Part shown: positions 54,956 to 63,730 of the stretch, piece after piece | Layout of the letters: the number at the start of each line of letters is the position of its first letter | Numbering within the stretch: position 1 is the stretch's first letter | NCBI RefSeq assembly: GCF_030147005.1 | Contig: NZ_JASLAW010000199.1 | Coordinates: 28,642 to 92,641, forward strand | DNA length: 64,000 nucleotides | Source: Pseudomonas sp. | GTDB lineage: Bacteria; Pseudomonadota; Gammaproteobacteria; Pseudomonadales; Pseudomonadaceae | Direction of reading: 5' to 3' | Notes under the pieces: generated by a model | Databases searched by the model: none | Told to the model about the DNA's origin: nothing | What the model saw: only the letters and a program-made list of their open reading frames with translations | Program-made: the position numbers and the translations under genes

Positions 54956-56464
54956 TCAGGGTTTATTAGGGATGCCGTATTTGCGCAGGCGATGGGCGAT
55001 GGCAGTGTGGGAAGTCTGCAAACGGCTGGCCAGTTGGCGGGTGGAGGGGTAGCTGGTGTAGAGCTTTTCCAGCAGGCTGCGCTCGAAATCTTCCACCGCT
55101 TGTTCCAGGCTGTCGACTTCGCCGTCGCTCTGGCGGGCGACGGAGGTTCCGGCGATATCCAGGTCGCCGATGTCCACCAGGCTGCTTTCGCAGATGGCAG
55201 CGGCGCGGAAGATCACGTTTTGCAGCTGGCGTACGTTGCCCGGCCAACGGTTACCCAGCAGCGCCGGGTAAGTGCCCGGTGCCAGGCGGCAGACGGGGCG
55301 CTGGATCTGCGCGCAGGCCTGCTGCATGAAGTAGCGGGCCAGCAACAGGATGTCCTGGCCGCGTGCACGCAACGGCGGCACTTCAACGTTGAGGACGTTG
55401 AGGCGGTAGAACAGGTCTTCACGGAAGGTGCCTTCGCTGACCATCTTTTCCAGGTCGCGGTGGGTGGCGCTGAGGATGCGCACGTTCACCTTCACCTCAC
55501 GGTCGCCGCCCACTCGGCGAAAGCTGCCGTCATTGAGAAAGCGCAGCAACTTGGCTTGCAGGTACGGCGACATTTCGCCGATCTCATCGAGGAATACCGT
55601 GCCTTGGTTGGCCAGCTCCATCAGCCCCGGCTTGCCCCCGCGTTGGGCGCCGGTAAAGGCGCCGGGGGCGTAACCGAACAATTCACTTTCGGCGAGGTTC
55701 TCCGGCAACGCGGCACAGTTCAATGCCAAAAACGGCGCGCTGTGACGTGCGCTGATCGCATGGCAGGCGCGTGCCACCAACTCTTTGCCGGTGCCGGTCT
55801 CGCCCTGGATCAACAGCGGTGCATCCAGCGCGGCGACTCGTTGCGCGCGCGCCTTCAAGGTGCGGATGGCCGCAGACTCGCCCAACAGCGCGTCGAACCC
55901 TTCGGCATGGTCGTGGTGCAGCGCCGACAATTGCTCGCCGATGCGGTTGGGCGGGTAGAGGGTGAGCAGGGCGCCGGCGTCGGTGATCGGCGTGGCGTCC
56001 AGCAGCAGGGTTTGGCCGTTGACGCTGATTTCGCGCAGCGGCAGGCGAAAGCCGTGCTCCAGCAAGGTCTCCAGCAGCCCAGGGTCGTTGAACAGCTCGG
56101 CGATGCTTTCCCCGGCCGGTTCGCGCCCGTAGAGGGCGATCAACGCCGGGTTGGCCAGCAGGATCTTACCCGCGCTGTCCAGGGCCAGCACCGGGTCGGT
56201 CATGGCGGCCAGCAGGGCGTCCAGTTGCAGATGGCGGCGCTGGCCGGGGAGGATGTCCACCACTGTCACCGCTTGCACGCCGTGCACGCTGAACAACGCA
56301 TCGCGCAGTTCTTCGAGCACCTCGGCGCTCAAGGTCGGCGCGTCGATATAGACGTTGGGCGGCACCATTTCCACCGCATCCAGGTTGAGATTGCGCCCAC
56401 CGAGCAAGGCCAGGACTTCCTGGGTAATGCCGACGCGGTCGATAAAGCTGACGTGGATACGCAT
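54956..56464 (-). CDS. gcsR: TyrR-like sigma-54 activator of glycine cleavage (GcsR)
   Basis: 502 aa enhancer-binding protein. It has an ACT domain (1-75, MRIHVSFIDRVGITQEVLAL), a PAS domain (about 80-185), a AAA+ domain with Walker A GETGTGKE and the sigma-54 contact loop GAFTGA (about 205-430), and a C-terminal TyrR-type helix-turn-helix (TRQLASRLQTSHTAIAHRL). The GAFTGA loop shows it can activate sigma-54 promoters, unlike E. coli TyrR. With gcvH next door, and the palindromes and promoter between them, it is most likely GcsR, which senses glycine, and not PhhR. Confidence 0.9.
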   Translation of the reverse strand: MRIHVSFIDRVGITQEVLALLGGRNLNLDAVEMVPPNVYIDAPTLSAEVLEELRDALFSVHGVQAVTVVDILPGQRRHLQLDALLAAMTDPVLALDSAGKILLANPALIALYGREPAGESIAELFNDPGLLETLLEHGFRLPLREISVNGQTLLLDATPITDAGALLTLYPPNRIGEQLSALHHDHAEGFDALLGESAAIRTLKARAQRVAALDAPLLIQGETGTGKELVARACHAISARHSAPFLALNCAALPENLAESELFGYAPGAFTGAQRGGKPGLMELANQGTVFLDEIGEMSPYLQAKLLRFLNDGSFRRVGGDREVKVNVRILSATHRDLEKMVSEGTFREDLFYRLNVLNVEVPPLRARGQDILLLARYFMQQACAQIQRPVCRLAPGTYPALLGNRWPGNVRQLQNVIFRAAAICESSLVDIGDLDIAGTSVARQSDGEVDSLEQAVEDFERSLLEKLYTSYPSTRQLASRLQTSHTAIAHRLRKYGIPNKP

Positions 56465-56529
56465 GGGGCTGCTGAGAATTCTGGGAAGCGAGAGGCGGCC
56501 AGTATGCCTGACAGGTGATGGAGATCAAA

Positions 56530-56556
56530 AATGTGGGAGCGGGCTTGCTCCCACAT
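56530..56556. repeat. Solo REP-derived hairpin
   Basis: AATGTGGGAGC-GGGCTT-GCTCCCACATT is an 11 bp perfect hairpin made of two truncated REP ends. It sits 66 bp upstream of the gcsR start and just downstream of the DUF5064 stop, where it could end the arc transcript. Confidence 0.75.
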
Positions 56557-56583
56557 TGCCTGCGTTGTGTCAGTGCAGGTGGG

Positions 56584-56946
56584 TTATTCCAGGTGCTCGG
56601 GCTTGACCGGATCACCTGATTTCACGTCCAACTGATGCCGCACGTCTTCGAACATCAAGTCGTACTGCTTGTGCATCGAGCCATTCAGCACCGCCATCTT
56701 CGGCATGCCGTATTTCTGCGCGATGTTCATGGCATGCCGGGCAAAATCGAAGGCCTGGTCCTTGGGCAGGAAGAACTCTTCCTTGAGGTCCTTGCCCTGC
56801 ACCGAGCCGTGCAGTTTGAAGAGCATTCCCTTGCCTTCCTTTGGGTCCTGGCTGACTTCATAGTCGATGCACAGGTTGTAGCTGTAGTCATGCTCGTTGA
56901 GTGCGTGACGTTCGACGTGCAGGTGTCCCGGTTCAAAGGTAGCCAT
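56584..56946 (-). CDS. DUF5064 family protein
   Basis: 120 aa soluble protein beginning MATFEPGHLHVERHALNEHD, with a central DYEVSQDPKEGKGMLFKLHG and EEFFLPKDQAFDFARHAMNI. The ATG at 56946 has AGGAG 8 bp upstream. It lies 18 bp after arcC on the same strand and so is probably the last gene of the arginine deiminase operon. I know of no function for DUF5064; its company suggests a role in arginine or energy metabolism, which is inference. Confidence 0.8.
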   Translation of the reverse strand: MATFEPGHLHVERHALNEHDYSYNLCIDYEVSQDPKEGKGMLFKLHGSVQGKDLKEEFFLPKDQAFDFARHAMNIAQKYGMPKMAVLNGSMHKQYDLMFEDVRHQLDVKSGDPVKPEHLE

Positions 56947-56964
56947 AGGCAAATCTCCTCTACT

Positions 56965-57894
56965 TCACAGATAGGTGATGCCAGGTGTCGCCGTGCTGAT
57001 GCGTGTGCCGGCGCTGCCCTGGACGATGGCTTCGATGTCGGAGAGTGAACCGATCACTGCCGTTTTGCCAGTCTGGCGCGCGAACTCGCAGGCCGCTTGC
57101 ACTTTGGGCCCCATGGAACCGGCGGCGAAGCCCAGTTGTTCCATGGCGTCGGGGTGAGCCTGGCCGATGGCCTTCTGGGTGGGCTTGCCGAAGTCGATGA
57201 ATGCCGCGTTGACGTCGGTGGCGATCACCAGCAGATCGGCGTCCAGTTGCGCGGCCAGCAAGGATGAACACAGGTCCTTGTCGATCACCGCTTCAACGCC
57301 CTGCAGTTTGCCGTCCTCGCCGTACATTGTCGGGATACCGCCGCCGCCGGCGCAGATCACGATGGCCTTTTTCTCCAGCAGCCATTTGATCGGGCGAATT
57401 TCGAAGATGCGTTTCGGGCGTGGGCTGGCCACCACCCGGCGGTATTTGTCGCCATCCGGAGCAATGGCCCAGCCTTTTTCGGCGGCGAGTTTTTCGGCTT
57501 CGGCCTTGGCATACACCGGGCCGATGGGCTTGGTGGGGTTCTGGAAGGCCGGGTCCTTGGCGTCCACTTCAACCTGGGTGAGCAAGGTGGCGAAGGGCAC
57601 TTCGAAGTCCAGTAAGTTGCCCAGTTCCTGTTCGATGATGTAGCCGATCATGCCCTCGGTCTCGGCACCCAGCACGTCCAGCGGGTAAGGCGACACGCTG
57701 GTATAGGCCGCTGCCTGCAACGACAGCAGGCCGACCTGCGGGCCATTGCCGTGGGCAATCACCAGCTCGTTGCCGGCGTGGATTTTGGCGATCTGTTCGG
57801 TGGCGATCCGGATATTGGCGCGTTGATTGTCCGCGGTCATGGGTTCACCACGGCGCAGGAGGGCGTTGCCGCCCAAGGCTACGACGATGCGCAT
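56965..57894 (-). CDS. arcC: Carbamate kinase
   Basis: 309 aa. It makes ATP from carbamoyl phosphate, the energy-yielding last step of the arginine deiminase pathway. Key segments are MRIVVALGGNALLRRGEP, VIAHGNGPQVGLL, VICAGGGGIPTMYG and FAAGSMGPKVQAACEF, all intact. A REPIN separates it from arcB upstream, so its level may differ from that of arcAB. Confidence 0.97.
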   Translation of the reverse strand: MRIVVALGGNALLRRGEPMTADNQRANIRIATEQIAKIHAGNELVIAHGNGPQVGLLSLQAAAYTSVSPYPLDVLGAETEGMIGYIIEQELGNLLDFEVPFATLLTQVEVDAKDPAFQNPTKPIGPVYAKAEAEKLAAEKGWAIAPDGDKYRRVVASPRPKRIFEIRPIKWLLEKKAIVICAGGGGIPTMYGEDGKLQGVEAVIDKDLCSSLLAAQLDADLLVIATDVNAAFIDFGKPTQKAIGQAHPDAMEQLGFAAGSMGPKVQAACEFARQTGKTAVIGSLSDIEAIVQGSAGTRISTATPGITYL

Positions 57895-57938
57895 AATGCA
57901 ATCCTTCTAGAGCTCAGCTTTGTGAACACCGGGCAAAA

Positions 57939-58027
57939 TGTAGAAGCGGGCTTGCTCGCGAAAGCGGTGTATCGGTGAAAGATGTAGCGACTGACACGCC
58001 GCCTTCGCGAGCAAGCCCGCTCCCACA
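57939..58027. repeat. REPIN between arcB and arcC
   Basis: TGTAGAAGCGGGCTTGCTCG and the inverted CGAGCAAGCCCGCTCCCACA. An extra partial inverse CAGTGGGAGCGG follows at 58041-58052, so the right arm can pair with either partner. Confidence 0.88.
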
Positions 58028-58063
58028 CTGACCGTGTTTCGACAGTGGGAGCGGTGTTGAGGT

Positions 58064-59074
58064 TTAGATATCCGCCAACGCCGACACCAGAATCGCCTTG
58101 ATGGTATGCATGCGGTTTTCCGCCTGCTCAAAGGCAATGTTGGCGGGCGATTCGAAGACTTCCTCGGTCACTTCCACGCCGTTGGCCAGGTGCGGATAAC
58201 GCGCGGCGATGTCTTTGCCGACCTTGGTTTCGCTGTTGTGGAACGCCGGCAGGCAGTGCATGAACTTCACGCGCGGGTTGCCCGAGGCTTTCATCATCTG
58301 GGTGTTGACCTGGTACGGCAGCAGTTGCTCGATGCGCTCGTCCCATGCTTCCACCGGTTCGCCCATGGACACCCAGATATCGGTATGGATGAAGTCCACG
58401 CCCTTGACCGCCTCGGCAGGGTCTTCGGTGATGGTGATGCGTGCGCCGCTTTCTTCAGCGAAGGCCTGGCACTGCTTGATGAAGTCCTCGTGGGGCCACA
58501 GGGCTTTTGGCGCGCCGATGCGCACATCCATGCCGAGCTTGGCGCCGATCATCAGCAACGAGTTGCCCATGTTGTAGCGCGCGTCGCCAAGGTAGGCGTA
58601 GCTGATGTCATGCAGCGGCTTGTCGCTGTGTTCGCGCATGGTCAGGGTGTCGGCGATCATTTGCGTCGGGTGGAATTCGGCGGTGAGGCCGTTGAACACC
58701 GGCACGCCGGCGAACTTGGCCAGCTCATCGACGATTTCCTGTGCGAAACCACGGTATTCGATCGCATCGAACATCCGGCCCAAGACACGAGCGGTGTCTT
58801 TCATGCTTTCTTTGTGGCCGATCTGTGACGACACCGGGTCGATGTAGGTGACGTGCGCACCCTGGTCATGGGCCGCGACTTCGAACGCGCAGCGGGTGCG
58901 GGTCGAGGTTTTTTCGAAGATCAACGCGATGTTCTTGCCTTTGAGGTGCGGACGCTCGGTGCCGGTGTATTTGGCACGCTTGAGGTCGCGGGACAGGTCC
59001 AGCAGATAGTTCAGCTCGCGAGTGGTGTGGTGCATCAGCGACAGCAGGCTGCGGTTGCGCATATTGAAAGCCAT
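58064..59074 (-). CDS. arcB: Ornithine carbamoyltransferase, catabolic
   Basis: 336 aa. In the arginine deiminase pathway it cleaves citrulline to ornithine and carbamoyl phosphate. The carbamoyl-phosphate site is EKTSTRTRCAFEVA, the QIGHKESMKDTARVLGRMFD segment follows, and the ornithine loop is HCLPAFHNSETKVG. The catabolic assignment rests on length and on position between arcA and arcC. Confidence 0.97.
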   Translation of the reverse strand: MAFNMRNRSLLSLMHHTTRELNYLLDLSRDLKRAKYTGTERPHLKGKNIALIFEKTSTRTRCAFEVAAHDQGAHVTYIDPVSSQIGHKESMKDTARVLGRMFDAIEYRGFAQEIVDELAKFAGVPVFNGLTAEFHPTQMIADTLTMREHSDKPLHDISYAYLGDARYNMGNSLLMIGAKLGMDVRIGAPKALWPHEDFIKQCQAFAEESGARITITEDPAEAVKGVDFIHTDIWVSMGEPVEAWDERIEQLLPYQVNTQMMKASGNPRVKFMHCLPAFHNSETKVGKDIAARYPHLANGVEVTEEVFESPANIAFEQAENRMHTIKAILVSALADI

Positions 59075-59086
59075 GATGGAATCTCC

Positions 59087-60343
59087 TTAATAGTCGATAG
59101 GGTCGCGGATGATCGGGCAGGTCATGCAGTGGCCGCCGCCACGGCCTCGGCCGAGTTCACCGGCGCTGATGGTGATGACTTCCACCCCGGCCTTGCGCAG
59201 CAGGGTGTTGGTGTAGGTGTTGCGGTCGTAACCGATCACCACGCCCGGCTCTACGGCCACCACGTTGTTGCCGTCATCCCATTGCTCGCGTTCGGCGGCG
59301 AAACTGTTGCCGCCGGTCTCGACCACGCGCAGGGCCTTGAGGTTGAGCGCTGCGGCGACGGTGTCGAGGAAGTTGGTGGTCTCCCGTTGAATATCGATAC
59401 CGTGGGGCTTGCTTTCGTCAGGGCGCAGGGTAAAGGGCACGATCTGGTTGACCACCTCGGGGAAGACGGTAACCAGGTCGCGGTCGCAGAAGCTGAACAC
59501 GGTATCGAGGTGCATCGCTGCGCGGGATTTTGGCAGGCCGGCGACGATGACCCGTTCCACCGCCTTGTTCTTGAACAGGTTGCGCGCCAGTTGGCCGATG
59601 GCCTGATGGGACGAGCGTTCGCCCATGCCGATCAACACGACGCCGTTGCCGATCGGCATCACGTCACCGCCTTCCAGCGTGGCGGCGCCGTGCTCCTGGT
59701 CGGGGTCGCCGTACCAGATCTGGAAGTCCGCGTTGGTGAATTCGGGGTGGAATTTATAGATGGCGCTGGTCAGCAGGGTTTCCTGGCGTCGCGCCGGCCA
59801 GTACATCGGGTTGAGCGTTACGCCGCCGTAGATCCAGCAGGTGGTGTCGCGGGTGAACTGGGTGTTGGGCAGCGGCGGCAGAATGAAACTGGCGTGGCCC
59901 AGGAAGTCGCGGAACATCTCGATGGTTCTGCCACCGAAGCTGCTCGGCAAGTCATCGGCCGACACGCCACCGATCAGGAACTCGGTGATCTTGCGCGGCT
60001 CCAGGCTGCGCAGCCAGGAACCGACTTCGTCGACCAGGCCCAGGCCGACGGTATTGGGGGTGATCTTGCGCTGCAGAATCCAGTCCAGGGCTTCGGGGAT
60101 GGCGACGATGTCGGTCAGCAGGTTGTGCATTTCCAGCACATCAATGTCTCGTTCGCGCATCTTGGTAACGAAGTCGAAATGGTCGCGTTTGGCCTGGGCG
60201 ACCCAGAGCACGTCATCGAACAGCAACTCATCGCAGTTGTTGGGGGTCAGCCGCTGGTGGGCCAAGCCTGGGGAGCACACCATGACTTTACGCAGTTTGC
60301 CGGCTTCGGAATGGACGCCGTACTTCACTTTTTCCGTGGTCAT
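59087..60343 (-). CDS. arcA: Arginine deiminase
   Basis: 418 aa. It converts arginine to citrulline and ammonia. The catalytic Cys406 is in RGRGGGHCMTCPIIRDPIDY at the C-terminus; the substrate-binding Asp/His motifs are in MHLDTVFSFCDRD and TLEGGDVMPIG. The ATG at 60343 has GGAGG 8 bp upstream, better than the frame's first start. The length equals the P. aeruginosa enzyme. Confidence 0.98.
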   Translation of the reverse strand: MTTEKVKYGVHSEAGKLRKVMVCSPGLAHQRLTPNNCDELLFDDVLWVAQAKRDHFDFVTKMRERDIDVLEMHNLLTDIVAIPEALDWILQRKITPNTVGLGLVDEVGSWLRSLEPRKITEFLIGGVSADDLPSSFGGRTIEMFRDFLGHASFILPPLPNTQFTRDTTCWIYGGVTLNPMYWPARRQETLLTSAIYKFHPEFTNADFQIWYGDPDQEHGAATLEGGDVMPIGNGVVLIGMGERSSHQAIGQLARNLFKNKAVERVIVAGLPKSRAAMHLDTVFSFCDRDLVTVFPEVVNQIVPFTLRPDESKPHGIDIQRETTNFLDTVAAALNLKALRVVETGGNSFAAEREQWDDGNNVVAVEPGVVIGYDRNTYTNTLLRKAGVEVITISAGELGRGRGGGHCMTCPIIRDPIDY

Positions 60344-60383
60344 TTCAGATCCTCCAAGGAACATCATTTCTTTGGGTAAAGAA

Positions 60384-61811
60384 TCATAGGGTCAGGAAGC
60401 CGTCATAGAGCCCATAGGCAGCCACCAGGGCGCCGATGACCACTGCGGCGAAAATCAGCTTCTCGACGTTGGTGAATATCGGTTTGCCCAGTTCACGCTT
60501 GGCCTTGGCGAACAGGATCGCGCCGGGGGCGTAGAGCAGGGCGGAGAGCAGCAGGTATTTGGTGCCGCCGGCATAGAGCAGCCAGATCGCGTAGATCAGG
60601 GCGATGGCGCCGATGAACAGGTCTTTCTTGCGCTCCTTAATGGCGTTTTCATACGTCTCGCCGCGCACCGCCAGCAACAGCGCATAAGCTGCCGACCACA
60701 GGTAGGGCACCAGGATCATCGAGGTGGCGAGGTAGATCAGCGACAGGTAGGTGCTGGCGGAAAACAGCGTGATCACCAGAAACATTTGCACCATCGCGTT
60801 GGTCAGCCACAAAGCGTTGACCGGCACGTGGTTGGCGTTTTCCTTGCGCAGAAAGGCCGGCATGGTGTGGTCCTTGGCGGCGGCGAACATGATCTCCGCG
60901 CACAGCAGCACCCACGACAGCAGCGCCCCCAGCAGCGAAATGATCAAGCCGACGCTGATCAGCACCGCGCCCCAGTGGCCCACCACATGTTCCAGCACGG
61001 CGGCCATCGATGGATTCTGCAGCTTGGCCAGTTCCGGCTGGGTCATGATCCCCAGGGACAGCACGTTCACCAGCATCAGGAACAGCAGCACGGTGATAAA
61101 GCCGATCACGGTGGCCTTGCCCACATCGGAGCGTTTTTCTGCGCGGGACGAGAAGATGCTAGCGCCTTCGATGCCTATGAACACCCATACGGTGACCAGC
61201 ATCATGTTGCGCACCTGGTTCATCACGCTGCCCAGGTCCGGGTTTTTCACGCCCCAGATGTCAGCGGTGAAGATGTCCAGCTTGAACGCGAACAGTGCGA
61301 TCAAGACGAACAGCACCAGTGGCACCACTTTGGCGACAGTGGTCACCAGGTTGATGAATGCCGCTTCCTTGATCCCGCGCAGCACCAGGAAATGCACGGC
61401 CCACAGCAATACCGACGCGCCAATCACCGCGGCCGGGGTATTGCCTTCGCCAAAGATCGGGAAAAAATAGCCGAGTGTGCTGAACAGCAGCACGAAGTAA
61501 CCGACGTTGCCCAGCCAGGCACTGATCCAGTAACCCCAGGCGGACGAGAAGCCCATGTAGTCGCCGAAACCGGCCTTGGCGTAGGCGTAGACACCGCCGT
61601 CCAGGTTTGGCTTGCGGTTGGCGAGGGTCTGGAACACGAACGCGAGGGTCAGCATGCCGATGGCGGTAATCACCCAGCCAATCAACACCGCGCCCACGTC
61701 GGCACTGGCGGCCATATTCTGCGGCAATGAGAAGATCCCACCGCCAATCATTGAGCCGACGACGAGGGCAACCAGCGCACCAAGCCTAAGTTTTGCGGGT
61801 GAATCAGACAT
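60384..61811 (-). CDS. arcD: Arginine/ornithine antiporter (operon copy)
   Basis: 475 aa APC-superfamily antiporter with about 12-13 membrane helices. It exchanges arginine for ornithine across the inner membrane. The APC signature GSMIGGGIFSLPQNMA is near residue 18, and NRKPNLDGGVYAYAKAGFGD follows. It is the first gene of arcDABC; arcA begins 40 bp after its stop. A divergent paralog of equal length lies 400 bp away. Confidence 0.96.
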   Translation of the reverse strand: MSDSPAKLRLGALVALVVGSMIGGGIFSLPQNMAASADVGAVLIGWVITAIGMLTLAFVFQTLANRKPNLDGGVYAYAKAGFGDYMGFSSAWGYWISAWLGNVGYFVLLFSTLGYFFPIFGEGNTPAAVIGASVLLWAVHFLVLRGIKEAAFINLVTTVAKVVPLVLFVLIALFAFKLDIFTADIWGVKNPDLGSVMNQVRNMMLVTVWVFIGIEGASIFSSRAEKRSDVGKATVIGFITVLLFLMLVNVLSLGIMTQPELAKLQNPSMAAVLEHVVGHWGAVLISVGLIISLLGALLSWVLLCAEIMFAAAKDHTMPAFLRKENANHVPVNALWLTNAMVQMFLVITLFSASTYLSLIYLATSMILVPYLWSAAYALLLAVRGETYENAIKERKKDLFIGAIALIYAIWLLYAGGTKYLLLSALLYAPGAILFAKAKRELGKPIFTNVEKLIFAAVVIGALVAAYGLYDGFLTL

Positions 61812-62211
61812 TGCATGACTCCAATTCAGGAGAGAGAGATCACAGAATAATTCCGTGCGCTAATCAAACAGCTGACTCAGATCACACCATTGGCACATTC
61901 CCTTGTGAATTAATGATTTAGTATGGGCGTTCGTGGGCGCTGAAGAGCCCAAACGCGCTTTGCAGAGCGCTTTTCTCCCTTCTGATTAATCCATTGGTGG
62001 GCATGCGGATGTATGAAGCTAGTTCGTGTTCAGCAATATGCAAACTTTTTTAATATTGTTTGTCGATTGCTTCATGTCGCACTTATTTAAATTCTAAATA
62101 AGCCTAAAAGCCGTGTATTTACATGTCTTTATGTTATGGGGCAGTGCACTGATTAAATGAATTAGTCGTGCACTAAAGTGTCACCTAAAAAATTTATTTC
62201 GAGGAATCTCC
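61812..62211. other. arcD-arcD2 divergent control region
   Basis: 400 bp, AT-rich toward arcD2. I find no TTGAT-N4-ATCAA site for ANR in either direction. A possible ArgR half-site TGTCGC-N8-AAA is at 62075-62091. A hairpin GCGCT-TTGCAG-AGCGC followed by TTTT lies near 61962-61981 on the plus strand and could attenuate or end a short transcript. Confidence 0.45.
62075..62091 (+). promoter_or_regulatory. Candidate ArgR half-site
   Basis: TGTCGC-ACTTATTT-AAA fits the TGTCGC-N8-AA half-site of Pseudomonas ArgR, 121 bp upstream of arcD2. A weaker TGTCGA lies 14 bp before it. No well-spaced second half-site is seen. Confidence 0.35.
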
Positions 62212-63639
62212 ATGTCCCACCCCGCACAGAAACTTAGGCTCAGTGCCCTGATCGCCCTGGTGGTGGGTTCGATGATCGGCGGTGGGATTTTTTCCTTGCC
62301 GCAAAATATGGCCGAACGGGCTGGCGTGGGCGCGGTGCTGATCGGCTGGGCTATCACGGCGGTCGGCATGCTGACCCTGGCCTTTGTGTTCCAGACCCTG
62401 GCCAACCGCAAGCCCGAGCTGGACTCCGGCGTGTATGCCTATGCCAAGGCCGGGTTTGGCGATTACATGGGGTTCTCGTCCGCCTGGGGTTACTGGATCA
62501 GTGCGTGGATGGGCAACGTCGGTTATTTCGTATTGCTGTTCAGCACCCTGGGCTACTTTTTTCCGGTGTTCGGTCAGGGCAATACGCCGCTGGCCATCGG
62601 CTGTGCGTCGGTGTTGCTGTGGGCTGTGCATTTTCTGGTGATGCGCGGAATCAAGGAGGCGGCGTTCATCAACCAGATCACCACCGTGGCGAAGATTTTG
62701 CCGCTGCTGATGTTCATCGTGATTGCCGCCGTGGCGTTCAAGGCGGATATCTTCAGCCGCGATATCTGGGGCCTGGGCAATCCGCAAATGGGCAGCGTGG
62801 CGGACCAGGTGCGCCACATGATGCTGGTCACAGTGTTTGTGTTCATCGGTATCGAAGGCGCCAGCGTTTACTCGGCACGGGCCGAGAAACGCGCGGACGT
62901 GGGCCGGGCCACCGTGATTGGCTTTCTCGGCGTGCTGGCGCTGCTGGTGCTGGTGAATGTGCTGTCCCTGGGGATCATGAGCCAGCCGGAACTGGCGCAA
63001 TTGCAAAACCCATCCCTGGCCGGGGTGCTGGAACATATCGTCGGGCCCTGGGGCGCGATACTGATCAGCCTGGGCCTGGCGGTTTCGCTGCTGGGGGCGC
63101 TGCTGTCATGGGCGTTGCTGTGTGCGGAAATTCTCTACGCCACCGCCCAGGACAACACCATGCCGGCGTTCCTGAAGAAGGAAAACGCCAACCAGGTGCC
63201 GGTCAACGCCCTGTGGCTGACCAACGTGATGATCCAGGCGTTCCTGGTGATCACGCTGTTTTCAGCCAGTACCTACACCACTCTGATTTACCTGGCATCG
63301 TCGATGATTCTGGTGCCCTACCTGTGGTCGGCGGCCTATGCGGTGCTGTTGAGCGGGCGTGGCGAAACCTACGAAGGCGCCCAGCGCCGGCGCATGAAGG
63401 ACTTGCTGGTGGGCCTGATTGCCCTGGCTTACGCCGTGTGGCTGCTGTATGCGGGCGGCCTGAAATACCTGCTGCTGTCGGCCCTGTTGTATGCCCCCGG
63501 TGTGATCCTGTTCGCCCAGGCCAAGCGCGAGCAGGGCCAGCCTTTGTTTACGCCTGTGGAAAAAGGCATTTTCGGCTGCGTGATTACAGGCGCCGGGCTG
63601 GCGGCCTATGGGCTGTACAGTGGAGTGTTGTCGTTGTGA
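62212..63639 (+). CDS. Arginine/ornithine antiporter paralog (arcD2)
   Basis: 475 aa, exactly the length of the operon arcD and alignable end to end without gaps by eye, with most residues identical (GSMIGGGIFSLPQNMAERAG, NRKPELDSGVYAYAKAGFGD). It is divergently transcribed with its own leader; GAGGAATC lies upstream of the ATG. Changes cluster in connecting loops, and the core signatures are intact, so it should be functional. It may favour a different exchange (for example arginine/agmatine or citrulline/ornithine), which cannot be read from sequence. Confidence 0.93.
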   Translation: MSHPAQKLRLSALIALVVGSMIGGGIFSLPQNMAERAGVGAVLIGWAITAVGMLTLAFVFQTLANRKPELDSGVYAYAKAGFGDYMGFSSAWGYWISAWMGNVGYFVLLFSTLGYFFPVFGQGNTPLAIGCASVLLWAVHFLVMRGIKEAAFINQITTVAKILPLLMFIVIAAVAFKADIFSRDIWGLGNPQMGSVADQVRHMMLVTVFVFIGIEGASVYSARAEKRADVGRATVIGFLGVLALLVLVNVLSLGIMSQPELAQLQNPSLAGVLEHIVGPWGAILISLGLAVSLLGALLSWALLCAEILYATAQDNTMPAFLKKENANQVPVNALWLTNVMIQAFLVITLFSASTYTTLIYLASSMILVPYLWSAAYAVLLSGRGETYEGAQRRRMKDLLVGLIALAYAVWLLYAGGLKYLLLSALLYAPGVILFAQAKREQGQPLFTPVEKGIFGCVITGAGLAAYGLYSGVLSL

Positions 63640-63670
63640 GGTCAGGTGTCTCGGGATGGGGAAATGGCGG

Positions 63671-63699
63671 GGGCTTCGCGGGCAAACCCGCTCCCACAA
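63671..63699. repeat. Solo REP after arcD2
   Basis: GGGCTTCGCGGGCAAACCCG followed by CTCCCACAA is a single degenerate REP unit, 32 bp after the arcD2 stop. Confidence 0.7.
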
Positions 63700-63730
63700 T
63701 TAACTGAGTCGCTCTTTGGAATACAGTCAA

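Noticed and set aside
54950..56518. 522-codon open frame antisense to gcsR
   Set aside because: Gln/Ala/Gly-rich shadow of the regulator, whose ACT-PAS-AAA-HTH order is intact on the other strand.
58853..60379. 508-codon open frame antisense to arcA
   Set aside because: Shadow of arcA and the arcB start; Gly/Val/His-rich translation without family features.
61891..61910. Sigma-54 promoter TTGGCACATTCCCTTG toward arcD2
   Set aside because: The -24 half is good, but ten bases after GG comes TG and not the required GC.
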